Part shown: positions 34,330 through 46,090 of the stretch, in pieces
How the letters are laid out: each line of letters opens with the position of its first letter
How positions within the stretch are numbered: the stretch's first letter is position 1
Assembly: GCF_002201575.2 (NCBI RefSeq)
Contig: NW_025408824.1
Location: forward strand, 16,456 to 80,455
DNA: 64,000 nucleotides
Direction: 5' to 3'
Source of the DNA: Neomonachus schauinslandi
Taxonomy: Eukaryota > Chordata > Mammalia > Carnivora > Phocidae
Notes under the pieces: model-generated
Database searches by the model: none
Told to the model about the DNA's origin: nothing
What the model saw: only the letters and a program-made list of their open reading frames with translations
Program-made: the position numbers and the translations under genes

Positions 34330-34805
34330 TTGTTAAACCCACAGTACCTATTAAGCTTTTTTTCCTAGTTTACATTTGTACCGCCACCATTCTTTCTTTA
34401 GGGAAAAAACCAAATGGTTGAAACAACCATAAAACGAACAAAATTTCTATTATCATTTCTTGTGATATATTCCGATAACATCATTAATAATCAAGTGGAA
34501 ATAAAGAGTCAAAAATAATGATCAGAAAAGCATATGGCATCAAAAGTGCAAAATGGGAATGAAATTTATTAGTTAAGATACATTTTAATGTTATATTTAG
34601 AATATTGATGTGCAGACAAATGTGTGTAGACACTTGTTTAGAGCATTTCTTTTTGGAATTATTGAGAGACCCACTCCCTATCAAATGCCAATTTGAATCA
34701 ATCACTTAGAAAGATAATTGGTATAAAGGTAGGAATGAGGGACCACTAAATCAATGCAATGTTATTATAATAATTTAAAATGTAATTTAAAATGACTTAT
34801 GATAG
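34330..34805. other. Unique AT-rich non-coding sequence
   Basis: Nothing recognisable beyond a weak 73-codon minus-strand frame. Confidence 0.45.
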
Positions 34806-34992
34806 ATTTTCTTAATCTTGACGCTGTTGGCCTTTGGGGTCAGGTGACTATTTGGGGAGTTCTGTTTTGTGCATCGTACATATTTAGCAGCATCCCTGAC
34901 CTGTACCCATTAGGAGCCACTAGCATCCCCCCTGCAGTTGTGACAACCAAAAATGTCCCAGAGGAGCAATATTGCCACCTATTGAGAACCAC
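34806..34992 (-). mobile_element. MER20 (hAT-Charlie) DNA transposon
   Basis: It reads in reverse from an eroded TTTCTTAATCTTGACGCTGTTG start through ATATTTAGCAGCATCCCTGACC and GTTGTGACAACCAAAAATGTC to the terminal TTGAGAACCACTG. The 105-codon frame at 34799-35116 overlaps it and is not coding. Confidence 0.9.
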
Positions 34993-37227
34993 TGACTATG
35001 AAGCAATGATCAAGAAGAATAGGCGTATAGGCCTCTGTAACTTAGAAAACCAGAAGTCTTCGAGAAATGGTTCATGCATAAGAATCTCTGCCCGACCTGA
35101 TAGAAACTATGGCTGAGCATGACTAGGGAAAAAAATCAAAATGTTAATTACTTAGATTTGGTGTTCTGGAACCATTTGAATATAACCTGAAATATATGCA
35201 CAGGCTGAAACAAATGAAAGCAGTCAGAAAAATCTCCAGAAAATGTAAAATGGTGAATATTTTTAAAAAGTGAGCAATCCTATAATTTAGTGATAATAAA
35301 GAGTCTTAATTATGAATTTTGTTTCTTTCTGCACATGTCTAAATGTTGTACTTCTTGGATTACAAATATAAAGCAAAGTTATCAGATATAAATTTTGGCT
35401 ATGCAATCATATTTTTACTTTCTGTTAAAAGATCAAACATATGTAGGCAAAACAGGTTAGCGTCCCCTTTCTCAATTATCTGAATAGCGTTTATCTCTAC
35501 AAACTAAACTTAATGAAACACCTGGTGTCTTTAAGAAATTTAAACAATTTTCCAGGTATTTTATCAGTAATTTCCACTCATTTCAAGTATAGAAATTTCC
35601 CGACTGGTTAGGACTTATTTATGTTAATTGTAACTTTCACTTAAAGTATTTTTAAGGTGGGCGGAGAGGGCAGTGTGAAGTTCCTACCAATTCTTTAGTT
35701 TTAAGAAATAAATTAAAATGACAGACACATCAGTATTGTTAACATAAAGATGTTAAAACAAATACTGAAAATCCAAATTATTTTGGAGTTTGCAGTGGCC
35801 AATACCAACTCATTTTGATATTGTATTTATGTGGCAGAGGGTGGAATTAAGTGTGGGATTGAGACTTGTTCCTGTGTGTTGTTAAAATCAGTCTCGGGCC
35901 CCCTGCTACCCCATCCCTGTGTGTAGATTTAGGCTCACTTTCCTGTATCCTTCTACACTGGTCTTAATCCACTTTGAACATTGACCATGGACCTCCTCAC
36001 TACAATTTCAACCAGATAGTCCCAAGTATGCTGTTAAGCATATTAATAACAGAAGATTCTTATAAGCCTTAAAGAAGGGGAAAAAAAAAAAAAAACTTGT
36101 CCTTTGTTGCATTTTGTGGGGGGGATACCAGATTTTATTAAGGAAAAGGAATTTCTTTCAAGGAAAAGAAAATGTGGGCTCTTTTTCAGTGTGTATGAAA
36201 CTGACAATCCATGGTATAAAAACAATGATGATTCCAAATATGTAAAGAATTTAGACATAACGTTTCCAAACATTGTGTCATAAGCATATGGAATGCATTG
36301 ACCAAAATCGCCATCAAAGCAAACCTAAATGAGCTTACAAATCAGACATTTTTACATCAGGAAGAGGATTACGGCATAGAACGGCAAGTCAGCAAACAGA
36401 ATTATAACAAAAGTGGACAGACTCTTTGAGACACATGGCATTTTCAGTTCATCCATCTAAAATATAAATCTATACTTTTAATTAAAATATGCCTCCCAAA
36501 GCCAGTGCACATGGCTTAGCATGCTTAGAATTATGCTGGGCTTGGCCTAGGGCATAATTTATATAGGTGGTTCGAGTCCTTGGCTCACTAATGAAAAACA
36601 TGCGATACTAGAAGGAAAATTGGGAGCAATTTCTATCATGCCAGTTAAGCCTAGCATTAATTTTACTGGGAAACTTAGTGTCCTGTTAGCAAAATGAAGT
36701 CTGTAGTTCAGTAGATCAGAGTCAAAATATGCACACATCTACTGGGAGAGCATGCATTAAATATTTTAACAACCTCATTTCATACTTTCAGATTGGATGC
36801 TGGCTTGGGCCTGGACACAAGGATTCTCCTGTGCTGCCTGAACGGTGGTCTCCAAACTCATCCCATGGGGCTGCTGCAGGCAGGGATCTTCATTGACTTT
36901 TTCTTGCCTCCTGAAACCTCTTCCTTCTCTTCCCACTTGTCACTGGCCAATGCACAGATACTGTAAAAAGGAATGTTTTCTTATTGCTTCTCATTTTCTG
37001 GGAGGCAAAACTATACTAGACACTATGAAGTGTTTTATAACACACTGATATATTAAATCTTAATGAAAACACAAAGAAGCCAGTTTTTTTGGTATTCATT
37101 TTACAGATAACTGTTCACACAGTGGCCCTTGGTTTTTGATCTCTCTGCTTATATGACCATTTATGTTGCAAAGGGTATGCCAAGTACTTTCATCCTTACA
37201 AAATTCGGAGAGATGATGGTTCATGTT
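34993..37227. other. Unique non-coding sequence
   Basis: About 2.2 kb with no recognised transposon and no supported frame. 36480-36700 is motif-dense (GCTTAGCATGCTTAGAATTA, GCCTAGCATTAATTTTA) and may be a conserved segment. A poly(A)/poly(G) pair lies at 36080-36124. Confidence 0.4.
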
Positions 37228-37669
37228 ACTGTTCTGGGTTGAATTGTGTCCTCTCATTCATGTGTTGAAGTTCTAACCACAGTATTTCAGAATGTGACTT
37301 TATTTGGAAATAGGGTCCTTGCAGATGTAACTACTTAAGATAAGGCAAACCTGAGGAGGGTGGCCCCTTATCCAATAGGATTGCTGTTTTTCCAAAAAAG
37401 AGGAAACACACAGGGAGAACACTATGTAAAGATGAAGGCAGAGATCAGGATGATGCATTTACAAGCCAACGGACACCCAGCATTGTCAAAAAATCACGGG
37501 AAACATGGAACCACATGGGAGAGGCATGGACCTGCTTTGCTCTCAGGAGGAACTGACATCTTAATCTTGGATGTCTAGCCTCCAGAACTGTAAGCCAACA
37601 AAATTTGGTTATTCTAAATCATCCTTTTTATGTACTTTGTTATGGGAGCCACAGGAAAACTAATACAAC
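37228..37669 (+). mobile_element. MaLR (MLT1-type) solo LTR
   Basis: It starts near TGTTCTGGGTTGAATTGTG. It contains CATGTGTTGAAGTTCTAACC, GACTTTATTTGGAAATAGGG, CCTTATCCAATAGGATTG and CTAGCCTCCAGAACTGTAAG, and ends GGAAAACTAATACA. This is a solo LTR with a complete order of MaLR landmarks. Confidence 0.88.
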
Positions 37670-37833
37670 TATACAAAAGTAATACAACTGATACCATTTT
37701 ATAATTGAAAAGATGGAGGCCCTTGAAGGTCACAATGCCAACCTAGGCATAAAAGTCAGACTGTCCAGGCTAAGTCCAGCAGCTTCAGAACACACAGTCT
37801 TCCTCCTTCACTTTCCTTCTCTGTAGCTTTCTT

Positions 37834-38025
37834 AAAAAAAAAAAAAAAAAAAAAAGTATTTATTTGAGAGAGAGAGTGAGAGAGCACACAAGCAGGGGGA
37901 GGGGCAGAGGGAGATGCAGACTCCCTGCTGAGCAAGGATCAGGACATGGGGCTCAATCCCAGGACCCTGGGATCATGACCTGATCTGAAGGCAGACACTT
38001 AACAGACTGAGCCACACAGGTGCCC
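37834..38025 (-). mobile_element. CAN-SINE, complete
   Basis: Reverse copy with an A-rich linker, TATTTGAGAGAGAGAG, CAGACTCCCTGCTGAGC and a GAGCCACACAGGTGCCC head. The duplication is CTGTAGCTTTCTT at 37821-37833 against CTGTAGGTTTCTT at 38026-38038. On the plus strand the tail side carries an A21 run rather than T, so the tail region looks rearranged or is a separate low-complexity insertion. Confidence 0.93.
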
Positions 38026-38038
38026 CTGTAGGTTTCTT

Positions 38039-38824
38039 TCTACCTGACTCTGCCCAGCATAGTATTCTGGGAATTGTCAATCACTCTTCCAAGGCCTAGA
38101 ACTTGGACAATTGATTTGTTGGCAGAAGCTGAAGACAAGACATTTGAGTCAGTAGTGTTTTTCTCAAGGAAATCTATTAAAGGTGATATAAAAACTGGTT
38201 CTTAGCAACACAGCTCTTACCCCACAGAAACCAAGAGCCTGGCTTCTTCCCCTCCCACCGCCTGTGCCTGTCCCCACCGCAAACACCCTCTCTGGGTAGT
38301 ATAGACCCATCTTTTACTAAGTCATGCTCTCGTGCCTGCTCTGAATGGCCTGGGAAGGTTTAATACTTACTCAGCGCTTCACAACGGTCTTGCGGGAGGG
38401 GCGGTGGACAGATAGTGAGCAACGTTATACTTTACCTTCTGTTTAAGCTTGGGTCATGAAGAGGGTTATCCCAAGTCTCTTTGATAGTCCCTTATTCATA
38501 TATCGGTCTACAAAGAGCAGGGGAGCAGCGGTGAGTATCCCCCCCATGGGTGACGGGCCTTGAGGATCACGTGCTTTTGCTAATTCTGCCTGGCAAGCTT
38601 AGGTGGCTTCTTAACATCCAGCCATTCCCAGAGACCTTCTGCCATCCCAGGAGTCGATTCTACTCTCAGCACTTACTCTGCTTTCCTTTCCTTCCTTCTC
38701 CCCACCACTCTCCACTCCTTTTATCTGTCTACAGCATCTTTCCCTTCTCTTCCTGGCATTCCCGCTGGATGAGGTGTTGTTCAGTGCTTTCTCCACACCA
38801 GCGACACTTGTTTTGTCGCTGGGC
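38039..38824. other. Unique non-coding sequence, GC-richer
   Basis: No gene is recognised. 38600-38800 is pyrimidine-rich. The 124-codon frame at 38550-38924 ends in homopolymer-encoded Phe runs and is not coding. Confidence 0.45.
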
Positions 38825-38902
38825 TTTTTTTTTTTTTTTCCTTCTTTTCACAGACCTGGTAACCATCTGCCCCCATTTTTTTTTTTTTTTTGTTGGGGGG
38901 GG
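38825..38902. repeat. Homopolymer cluster (T16, T16, G8)
   Basis: Poly(T) runs at about 38825-38840 and 38876-38891 and a G8 run at 38895-38902 precede the T20 tail of the adjacent SINE. Base counts in such runs are often unreliable in assemblies. Confidence 0.85.
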
Positions 38903-39109
38903 TTTTTTTTTTTTTTTTTTTTAAGATTCTATCCATTTATTTGAGAGAGAGAGAACGAGAGACAGAGAGCATGAGAGGGAGGAGGGCCAGAGGGAGAAGC
39001 AGACTCCCCGCTGAGCAGGGAGCCCGACGCGGGACTCGATCCCTGGACTCCAGGACCACGACCCGAGCAGAAGGCAGTCGCCCAACCAACTGAGCCACCC
39101 AGGCGCCCC
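38903..39109 (-). mobile_element. CAN-SINE, complete
   Basis: Reverse copy from a T20 tail through CATTTATTTGAGAGAGAGAG, AGACTCCCCGCTGAGCAGGG and GGACTCGATCCCTGGACTCC to GAGCCACCCAGGCGCCCC. No clear duplication is found, perhaps because of the homopolymers on the left. Overlapping frames on both strands are SINE shadows. Confidence 0.95.
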
Positions 39110-39252
39110 GAGGGGTGCTATTCTTGAATCCTCTGCCATTCTGATAACTGCATCTCTGACACACCCTTTCTCTTTTACTTACTGCCAAGACTAATTTATA
39201 TTATTTATTTTTATTTTTTTAAATTTATATTATCTTAAAAATAAAAATACTG

Positions 39253-39443
39253 GGATGCCCGGGTGGCTCAGTTGGTTAAACGTCTGCCTTCTGCTCAGGT
39301 CATGATCCCAGGATCCTGGGATCGAGTCCCATATCGGGCTCCTTGCTCAGCAGGGAGCCTGCTTCTCCCTCTGCTTGCTGTTCCCCCTGCTTGTGCTCTC
39401 TCTCTCTGACAAATAAATAAATAGATCTTAAAAAAAAATAAAA
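39253..39443 (+). mobile_element. CAN-SINE, complete
   Basis: The head GGATGCCCGGGTGGCTCAG, body and AAATAAATAAATAGATCTTA tail are present. The duplication is imperfect: AAAATAAAAATACTG ending at 39252 against AGAATAAAGATACTG at 39444-39458. It faces the SINE at 38903 in opposite orientation, 143 bp away. The 170-codon minus-strand frame at 39300-39812 begins in unique sequence and ends in this SINE; it is not a gene. Confidence 0.95.
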
Positions 39444-39458
39444 AGAATAAAGATACTG

Positions 39459-40733
39459 ACATTTCAAATCTGTCTTCAGTGGCCAACGGATCTTTGGAGA
39501 AAAACTATTGTTGCCCTTAGACATTTGATTCAGTGGCTTCATCCACCTGGGATTTGAAGAAGTTATGGGGCAAACTGCAAAAGCATAAGCTGTAGAAGCT
39601 GTAGCTCCTAGCAAGGTTACTGTACCTGCATGACAATTCAGTTGCTGCACTAATAACCATTCCATCGTTCTAGAAAGGACACAGCCTTGAACTATGATGA
39701 AGTCAGAGTGTAAATGACACGGAGTCCCTACCCCCACCCCCACCCTGCCAAAGGGGCAGGGGGAAAACATCCTGCATGAGGAGGTGGAGTCCTTCCACTC
39801 TCCCCCCACCACAATGGTGACACTGCCTTGTCACGGATATGTCACATGATCCCAATCACATTGCTCTGGTGTTTGCATCTGAAAAATAAAAGACCTTGGA
39901 TCACACAGTTTGTAAAGTCTCTCGGCATGTCTAAAGAAAATCCATTATAAATTGTCCAAACCTGTTTTTTACATGGTTTTTAAAAATCCACCAAGAAATA
40001 AGATAAATATGATAAAGAAGAAAAGAGAGAATAATAAAGACCCCCAAAGATGAGAGATAATACCGAATCGCTTAAAACTATTACATACTCCCACTTGGAG
40101 AAAGTATGTCAGAAGTTACACAGCAGGCATGTCAGGAAAAGATGCACAGGGCATCTGCACCCCACGGTCAGGACTGAGGAGGAGAGCAAGCAGCAGGAGC
40201 GAGTGCTGACCATGTGAGAAGGGGTTGGGCTGCATTTCATTCAGAGGAAAAACACAGCTGAAAAGGAGAAAGAGGTTTCATAAATTATGAAATGAAAAAC
40301 TATAGATTTAATTACCAAATAGATTGGATTTTGAATGTGGGAGTTATCACATGGTAAGGCATTTGTCTGCAGGATGAAGTTGATCAATATGGGAGGCTAA
40401 GAGACTCTCTCCTCTGTCTCTCTCAGAAAACCTGCCGTCCACCCCGAGGCTGTCCGCACTGTCACAGAGTCACCTGGTGACCACAGGGACGAGTGAGTTC
40501 CTCTCTTGTGAACTTCAGAAAGTTGTCTTCTCACTTTTGGAGATTGCAACTCTTTATACCATCAAAATTCAGTGAGAACCATCCCCACGGATATTATTAC
40601 CTTATTAGAAATTACAACTGACGAAACTATAAATGTTTGTTTACAAATTAACAGAAAATAATGATAAAGCCATAAAGTGTTATAATAAATATAATATTTT
40701 CATGAAAAATAACTATGAAAACAATGAGGAGGA
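39459..40733. other. Unique non-coding sequence
   Basis: No gene or recognised repeat. C- and G-rich clusters occur near 39727-39760. Confidence 0.45.
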
Positions 40734-40850
40734 TGGAATTGCATTCCATATTTGCATATCTCTTTAATGTTCAGCTTAATTGAAGCTAGCTGGATGCTCA
40801 CATTTGTTTTGCATTCAATCTGCAGCTGTATGTGTTTTGATTGAATTATA
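40734..40850. promoter_or_regulatory. Candidate conserved regulatory segment (speculative)
   Basis: A repeat-free, motif-dense stretch. TGGAATTGCATTCCA (40734-40748) is an inverted pair of TEAD-type GGAAT/ATTCC sites. ATTTGCAT (40750-40757) is a POU octamer, CAGCTG (40823-40828) is an E-box, and ATTCAATC...GATTGAAT (40813-40846) is another inverted pair. This clustering is typical of old enhancers. Conservation was not tested. Confidence 0.3.
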
Positions 40851-41702
40851 TGATTAAAATCCAGCTTCAAACAGATACATAGTATTTTAGTGGCTATTTC
40901 AAATCATTGGGGATATTTTTTTTTGATGCTACAAAATGGTGGGTTTTTTTAAAAGGTTAGTTGCAACTAAAACCATAATAAACGCTTCATATGATGATAC
41001 ATTAAAATCCATTGATCTGTCTGGCACTTTGAATGAATCTTTTATCCATGCATGTTTTATGAATTATGCATTGGTCATTTGGAAAGTATTAGTTCACTCA
41101 ATTATTCACATCTTCCAAATGTTGACACATTTCATTATACAATTTTTAAAAATCACATTTGTTACTATCACCACTGAGTAGAAGAGTCTAAGTGTAGGGA
41201 ACTTGTCAAACTTATGATGGCAAAGACAAATTTTCCAAATTTTAATTTTTGCCTCTTAAGTTCAAATTTTATCATTCATCAACCATACCACAAGTTATTT
41301 TTATTGAAGTAGCAGCCTGTTTTTTCTCATTTCCCAGAAAATGTTTGCCAAATTACCCTAGTATAAATAAGCATAGTTTGTCTATAAGTGACTGAACCCA
41401 AAGCATTAGTTTAAATATTTGCTAATACGTTTAATAGGTTAGCAGGTATAAGACTTATGGCTCGGTTGATGGCTTCAAAACCCCAAGGGTGGGCTTTCTT
41501 CTTTCCCAGAATTCTTTTCTGTAATCCCCTAGGCTGAAAATCCCATTTTTATAGCTAGAACATGCTGAAGTGTTGATTCTGCTTTAATCCAGAGCCCAGT
41601 GCATGTATATCGGAGTCTGTGTTAGTGCATGAAGCAAGTACTTTCTTTGTCATGCACTTGGCCCCACATTTGGAGTTGTCAGGGTTAGCTATGGGTTATG
41701 TG
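40851..41702. other. Unique AT-rich non-coding sequence
   Basis: An 81-codon frame at 40936-41181 has no recognised domain. No repeat is seen. Confidence 0.45.
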
Positions 41703-41900
41703 AAGAAATGAAGGAAGGGTGGAAGGAAGGAAGGAAGGAGGGAAGGAAGGAAGGAAGGTAAAGAGGGAGGTAGGGAGGGAGGAAGGAAGATAGGGAGGGA
41801 GGAAGGAAGGAAGGAAAGAAGGGAAGGAGCTAAGGAAGGAAGAGAAGGAGAAAATTAAGGAAGGAAGGAAAGAAGGAAGGGTGGGGGGAAATGAAAGAAG
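41703..41900. repeat. (GGAA)n/(GGGA)n polypurine tract
   Basis: Nearly 200 bases made almost only of purines on the + strand, mostly GGAA with GGGA and AAGA variants and a few T or C interruptions. The minus-strand Pro/Ser/Phe-rich frame is a translation of it. Confidence 0.95.
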
Positions 41901-41944
41901 GACGAAGAGCAACAAACTAGGTTGAATCTGGTAGATAGATTTGG

Positions 41945-42185
41945 AGATGAGGGTTCAGATTCTAGAGTCAGACTTTTTCATGTCATATCCAGGCTGCAAC
42001 ATTCACTTGATTGTTTAAAAAGAAAGACTCTTGGGCCTCTGTGTCTGAGTTTCCTTGTTTGTTAACTGTGGTAAATAGTGGCACTTAACCACCTAAGATT
42101 GTTGTCAACATTAATTGAAATGGCACATGGAAAGTGTTTGGCAGTTGGTAATGATCAGTAAATGATAGCTGGCTTTATTACTAAT
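41945..42185 (+). mobile_element. MIR, near full length
   Basis: GGGTTCAGATTCTAGAGTCAG, then GTGTCTGAGTTTCCTTGTTTG, TTGTTGTCAACATTAATTGAA and TTTGGCAGTTGGTAATGATCAG give the full MIR order in sense. Confidence 0.8.
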
Positions 42186-43700
42186 GACTGCAAAAGTGTT
42201 CATGATCTTCAGGTTTTTACTGAGAATGGAGAAAGATTGCTGTCTGTCTCCCTCCAACAAACAGGACATTGTTTCCAGTTGTTCTAAGCACACGAAGAGA
42301 TCGTCACTATGTGTCTGGCCTTCACAGTAGTTTCTGCATGGGTCAAGTGTGTTCCTTTACTACAGAGGTTCTCATTACCGCATGGGTCACTCACCTTGAG
42401 GAGCCAACTCCTTTGGGATAAGTATGCTTAGGCAAAGAGAGCATTAGACTGCCATTCTCTGGGCCATAGTGCATTTGCCCATGTTTTAGAAAAGGTAAAA
42501 TAGCATAAACAACCCTGAAGCAGGGAGCGTCTTAAAGAGGGCAAAACTGGCAGTGGGAATTCTAGTTAGGAGGCCATTCTATGAGGGCAGGAAAAGTTGA
42601 CAAGAGCCTAGCCAAGCCAGTAGCAGGACAGATAGAAGAAGGGGTGCACTCGGGAGACAGTGAAGCACCACTTTCGTTTGATTTATTCTCATATTCCTCA
42701 AGCACATCATCCACTCACTATCCTCTCATTCTTGAGTTGCAGGTTAAATATCATGTGTCAAGAAGTTCTGAGGGTGGGAAGCACTGGCTGAGATTCTAAT
42801 GTAAATTAATACACTGTCACTTCTTATATTCTTACACCTCCATTACAGGCCCCTCCACCTGTTCGTTGCAATGGTGTATGTTGTGTGATTAAATGTCAGT
42901 CGCCAACATTACTCTTACGCGGTGTCCTCATCATACTGTCAATCTCTCCCAAGCCTTTGTGCCTCCTCCAAATCCCTGCTTCAGGTGCTCAAAACCCACA
43001 GATTTCTAATCAGCTCAGTTAAGATCACCTGCATTTTCTCAGTTCGTTTCATTTTTTCTTAAGATACCATGTTTGCAGGCATTGGTCTTTCATATTTTCA
43101 GCATTCAAAGTTCTGTTTAATGTCACTTTCCTCCTGAAACCTCTCTATAGCCAGAAAAAAGAGTCTATCCAACATAGGATCTAACCTAAATCAAGCTATT
43201 CCTTTCCCTGTTATCAATAAATATGTATAGCATTTCCTGTCCATATTCATACAATATATAAAAGAAAATGAATAAAATTTCTGTATTTGAATTTTTGGAG
43301 CTACCTTGTCAACCTCTCAAATGAGTCAGCAGCTTGAATATGCACTTCTAAGCCCTAAATAAGATATTTCTATTTCCTACATACAAGTGATGAAAAAAAG
43401 AATATATAACCTTGAAGAAAATTAGTTGCCAAGATTTCTGCATTCTATTCCAAGATTAATACTTCAAAATGTTTAAATACTTTCACTAAGAATATTGAAT
43501 CATGAACGTTTGATATGAAACATTTTTATTTTTAGGAAGTGTAAAAAGGATGGCTTCTATGATAAGGGCATAGAAACCACTGCATTTATTATTTAGCAAA
43601 ATCAAAGGACAGGATGAAGAACGGGGATGAAATTCATGTGCTCAAGTTCAGAATTTGTCCCCTAAAAATAGGTTTTGGAGAAAATCTTTATATATTTTTA
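42186..43700. other. Unique sequence with a possible L2 remnant
   Basis: 42920-43240 is pyrimidine-rich and contains TAATGTCACTTTCCTCCTGAAA, which may be a diverged sense L2. The rest is unrecognised. The 72-codon frame at 42581-42799 is unsupported. Confidence 0.35.
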
Positions 43701-43892
43701 AAGGTTTTATTTATTTATTTGAGAGACTGAGAGTGCGAGCAAGAGAGTACAAGCAGGGGGAGAAACAGAGAGAGAGGGAGAAGCAGACTTCCCACTGAGC
43801 AGAGAGCCTGATGTGGGGCTCGATCCCAGGACAGGGGATCATGACCTGAGCCGAAGGCAGCTGCTTAACCAAACTGAGCCACCCAGGCGCCC
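43701..43892 (-). mobile_element. CAN-SINE
   Basis: Reverse copy from GGTTTTATTTATTTATTTGAG to GAGCCACCCAGGCGCCC. A few bases are missing next to the B-box region (GATCCCAGGACAGGGGATC). The flanks show only an approximate duplication (TCTTTATATATTTTTAA against TATCTTATTTTTTAA). Confidence 0.93.
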
Positions 43893-45556
43893 TATCTTAT
43901 TTTTTAAGGTAAATTATTATAATTGTCATTTTCCCACTATTGTAGTAAATACTAAATCAATAACAGGGAAAATAATTCCTATCCCCTATAAAGGCAATTT
44001 AAATCAATGATGTCTACACTGATCTTACTCAGAAAATTGAGTGATTTCTACCTCCTTTTCCCAACTTGTTGCCTCTGGTTTCTCACATGTATTTTTCATA
44101 TTTTCTTTGCTAAAACCACAGAATGGGAAAAAAAAGATGAAATCTGCAACTATATCTAAGGTTATTCATTAGCTTTGTCAAAATACTTTCCTGAAAAGTT
44201 GAATGTGTTTACCCTTTCATGAGCTGTGGACAAGAAAACCCACCTTACCAGTCTTTTCAACATTTGCACATTATGGGTTTTCTTTTAAAGTTATGATAAA
44301 GAACTTTGACTTTTTTTTAAATAGTAAGTTATCAGAAAATAGAGATGGTAGACTTGCTCCTTTTGTTCCTGTCCTGGGACCAGCCATCCTTTTGGAAGCT
44401 TAGGACCAGAGTATATGCAGCTAGTTTGCATGACAGTGTGATGAGGTGATTTCAAAAGTAGAAGAAATCACCCCCCAAAGCAGAGAATTCATGAGTTTTG
44501 TGCTAGCATTGTATCCTAAGGTTGACTAACTGATTAGCACAGGGTCCTAATGGAGGTAATATTTGTTTAATCTGTATGCATCCCATTACATCTATTCTGA
44601 TCCTCTGCAGCCAGCAATTTCTCTAACCCTAGCCAGCATCCAGGCTGCAGCAAACTCATGGCAAAATAGTATAAAAACTTAATACTAAGCAAGATTCTAT
44701 TCTAGAAAAAGTATTTTGAAAGAAATATATATTATAATTAGGTATAAGATACAAAGGAATAACTTGAAATCATTCAACACCCCTACTAGTTAATAATAGG
44801 GTATTTGTTATATAAATGAGGAGTTTATATTATTATAAATAATATTTATATTATATGTTGATGAGAGATTTAAAATACTCTCCCACTGCATTTGATTTAT
44901 AACTCACCAAAATAATAAATGAAACTAAATATTTTACCAACATTATGGACATATATCTATTTGAATCATTGATATAAGATTATGCTCTGAATAAAATCAT
45001 ATTATATTAACTCTTGTTTGAAGGAGACTATAAAACATGCCCACAAAGTGCTTTCACATATGGACTGAAGAAGATTGTGGGAATCATAATACAGTTATTT
45101 CATGCTAGAGGTGTAGAAAATGGTGCTCAGAGAAATAAAGATTGAAACAATATAGAATTCTGTTAAATCACCCTAGAAAATTTTGGTCTAAGTGAGAAAT
45201 ATAATTTCTAATTTCTAATAAAACATAATCTTTACATTAGCTTAAATATTATTTGATTTAAACATTCTTATTAAACACATCACCAAAAATGTATAAAAGC
45301 AAAATAGTTTTTAAAAAGGTCAAAAGAAGTGTTAGCATGCATTCAATTATAATTGAAATTAAATAGTCTCTAAAAACATGCTGCTTATTTATTATCAAGT
45401 ATTCATTATCATGATTGTATTTTAGTATTAAAGTATAAAATTAAGTACATTCCTACACAAAGAATGAACACTGTTCACTTTCTTACCCAAAGCCAGTGAC
45501 ATGAGTATATTCCATTGCCAGTCTCTCTCAAAGCCTCTCTCTCTCTCAATCTCTGA

Positions 45557-45590
<34 letters not shown>

Positions 45591-45691
45591 TTGCATCTTT
45601 CTTTGTCTATCAACATTTTTCTCTTCCTTTAGATGAAAATGAATTTACATTTACTATTGGGACTTAAAGTAGAAACTGCTATTTCACTGAC
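43893..45691. other. Unique AT-rich sequence with (TG)n
   Basis: No gene is seen. CT-rich and (GT)n repeats occur at 45536-45584. 44800-45450 is strongly AT-rich. Confidence 0.45.
45557..45584. repeat. (GT)n dinucleotide repeat
   Basis: Fourteen uninterrupted GT units just after a CT-rich run. Confidence 0.95.
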
Positions 45692-45807
45692 CTTTTTTAT
45701 TAAGTTTCTAATTTTAATTCTAGTATAGTTAGCATACAGTGTTATCTTAGTTTCAGTTGTACAATATAATGATTCAACAATTCTGTACATTCCTTAAAAC
45801 ACACAAG

Positions 45808-46090
45808 TTACCATGATTGAATCATGAATCTTGAATCTAAGAAACAGGAAATCTTCTTAGACCAATAACAAGAATAAAAGTTGAATTAGGAATCAAAAAT
45901 CTCCCAGCACAGAAAAGCCCAAAACTATAGTTTCCCTGGTGAATTCCACCAAATATTTAAAAAAAAAATAATGACAATCTTTATCAAAATCTTACAAATA
46001 ATGGAATACAGGGAATACATTCAAAATCATTCTATGAGACCAATACTACCCTGATACCAAATCAGGACAAAACAATACAAGGACAAAAAA
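45808..46090 (+). mobile_element. Inverted ORF2 (RT) segment inside the L1
   Basis: This stretch is in sense on the + strand while the rest of the element is antisense. It matches ORF2 around the RT landmark that normally reads GEFYQ; here TGGTGAATTCCACCAAATATT. A CTACCCTGATACCAAATCAGG block follows. The frame is broken by stops. Confidence 0.8.

Noticed and set aside
34088..34342. Poly-Ser, His/Pro-rich and Met/Arg-rich frames
   Set aside because: All three are translations of the same trinucleotide repeat in different phases or strands.
39300..39812. 170-codon minus-strand frame, the longest in the window
   Set aside because: Its C-terminal third is a translated CAN-SINE and the rest has no domain or conserved start. 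Read-through of unique sequence into a SINE is a common artefact.
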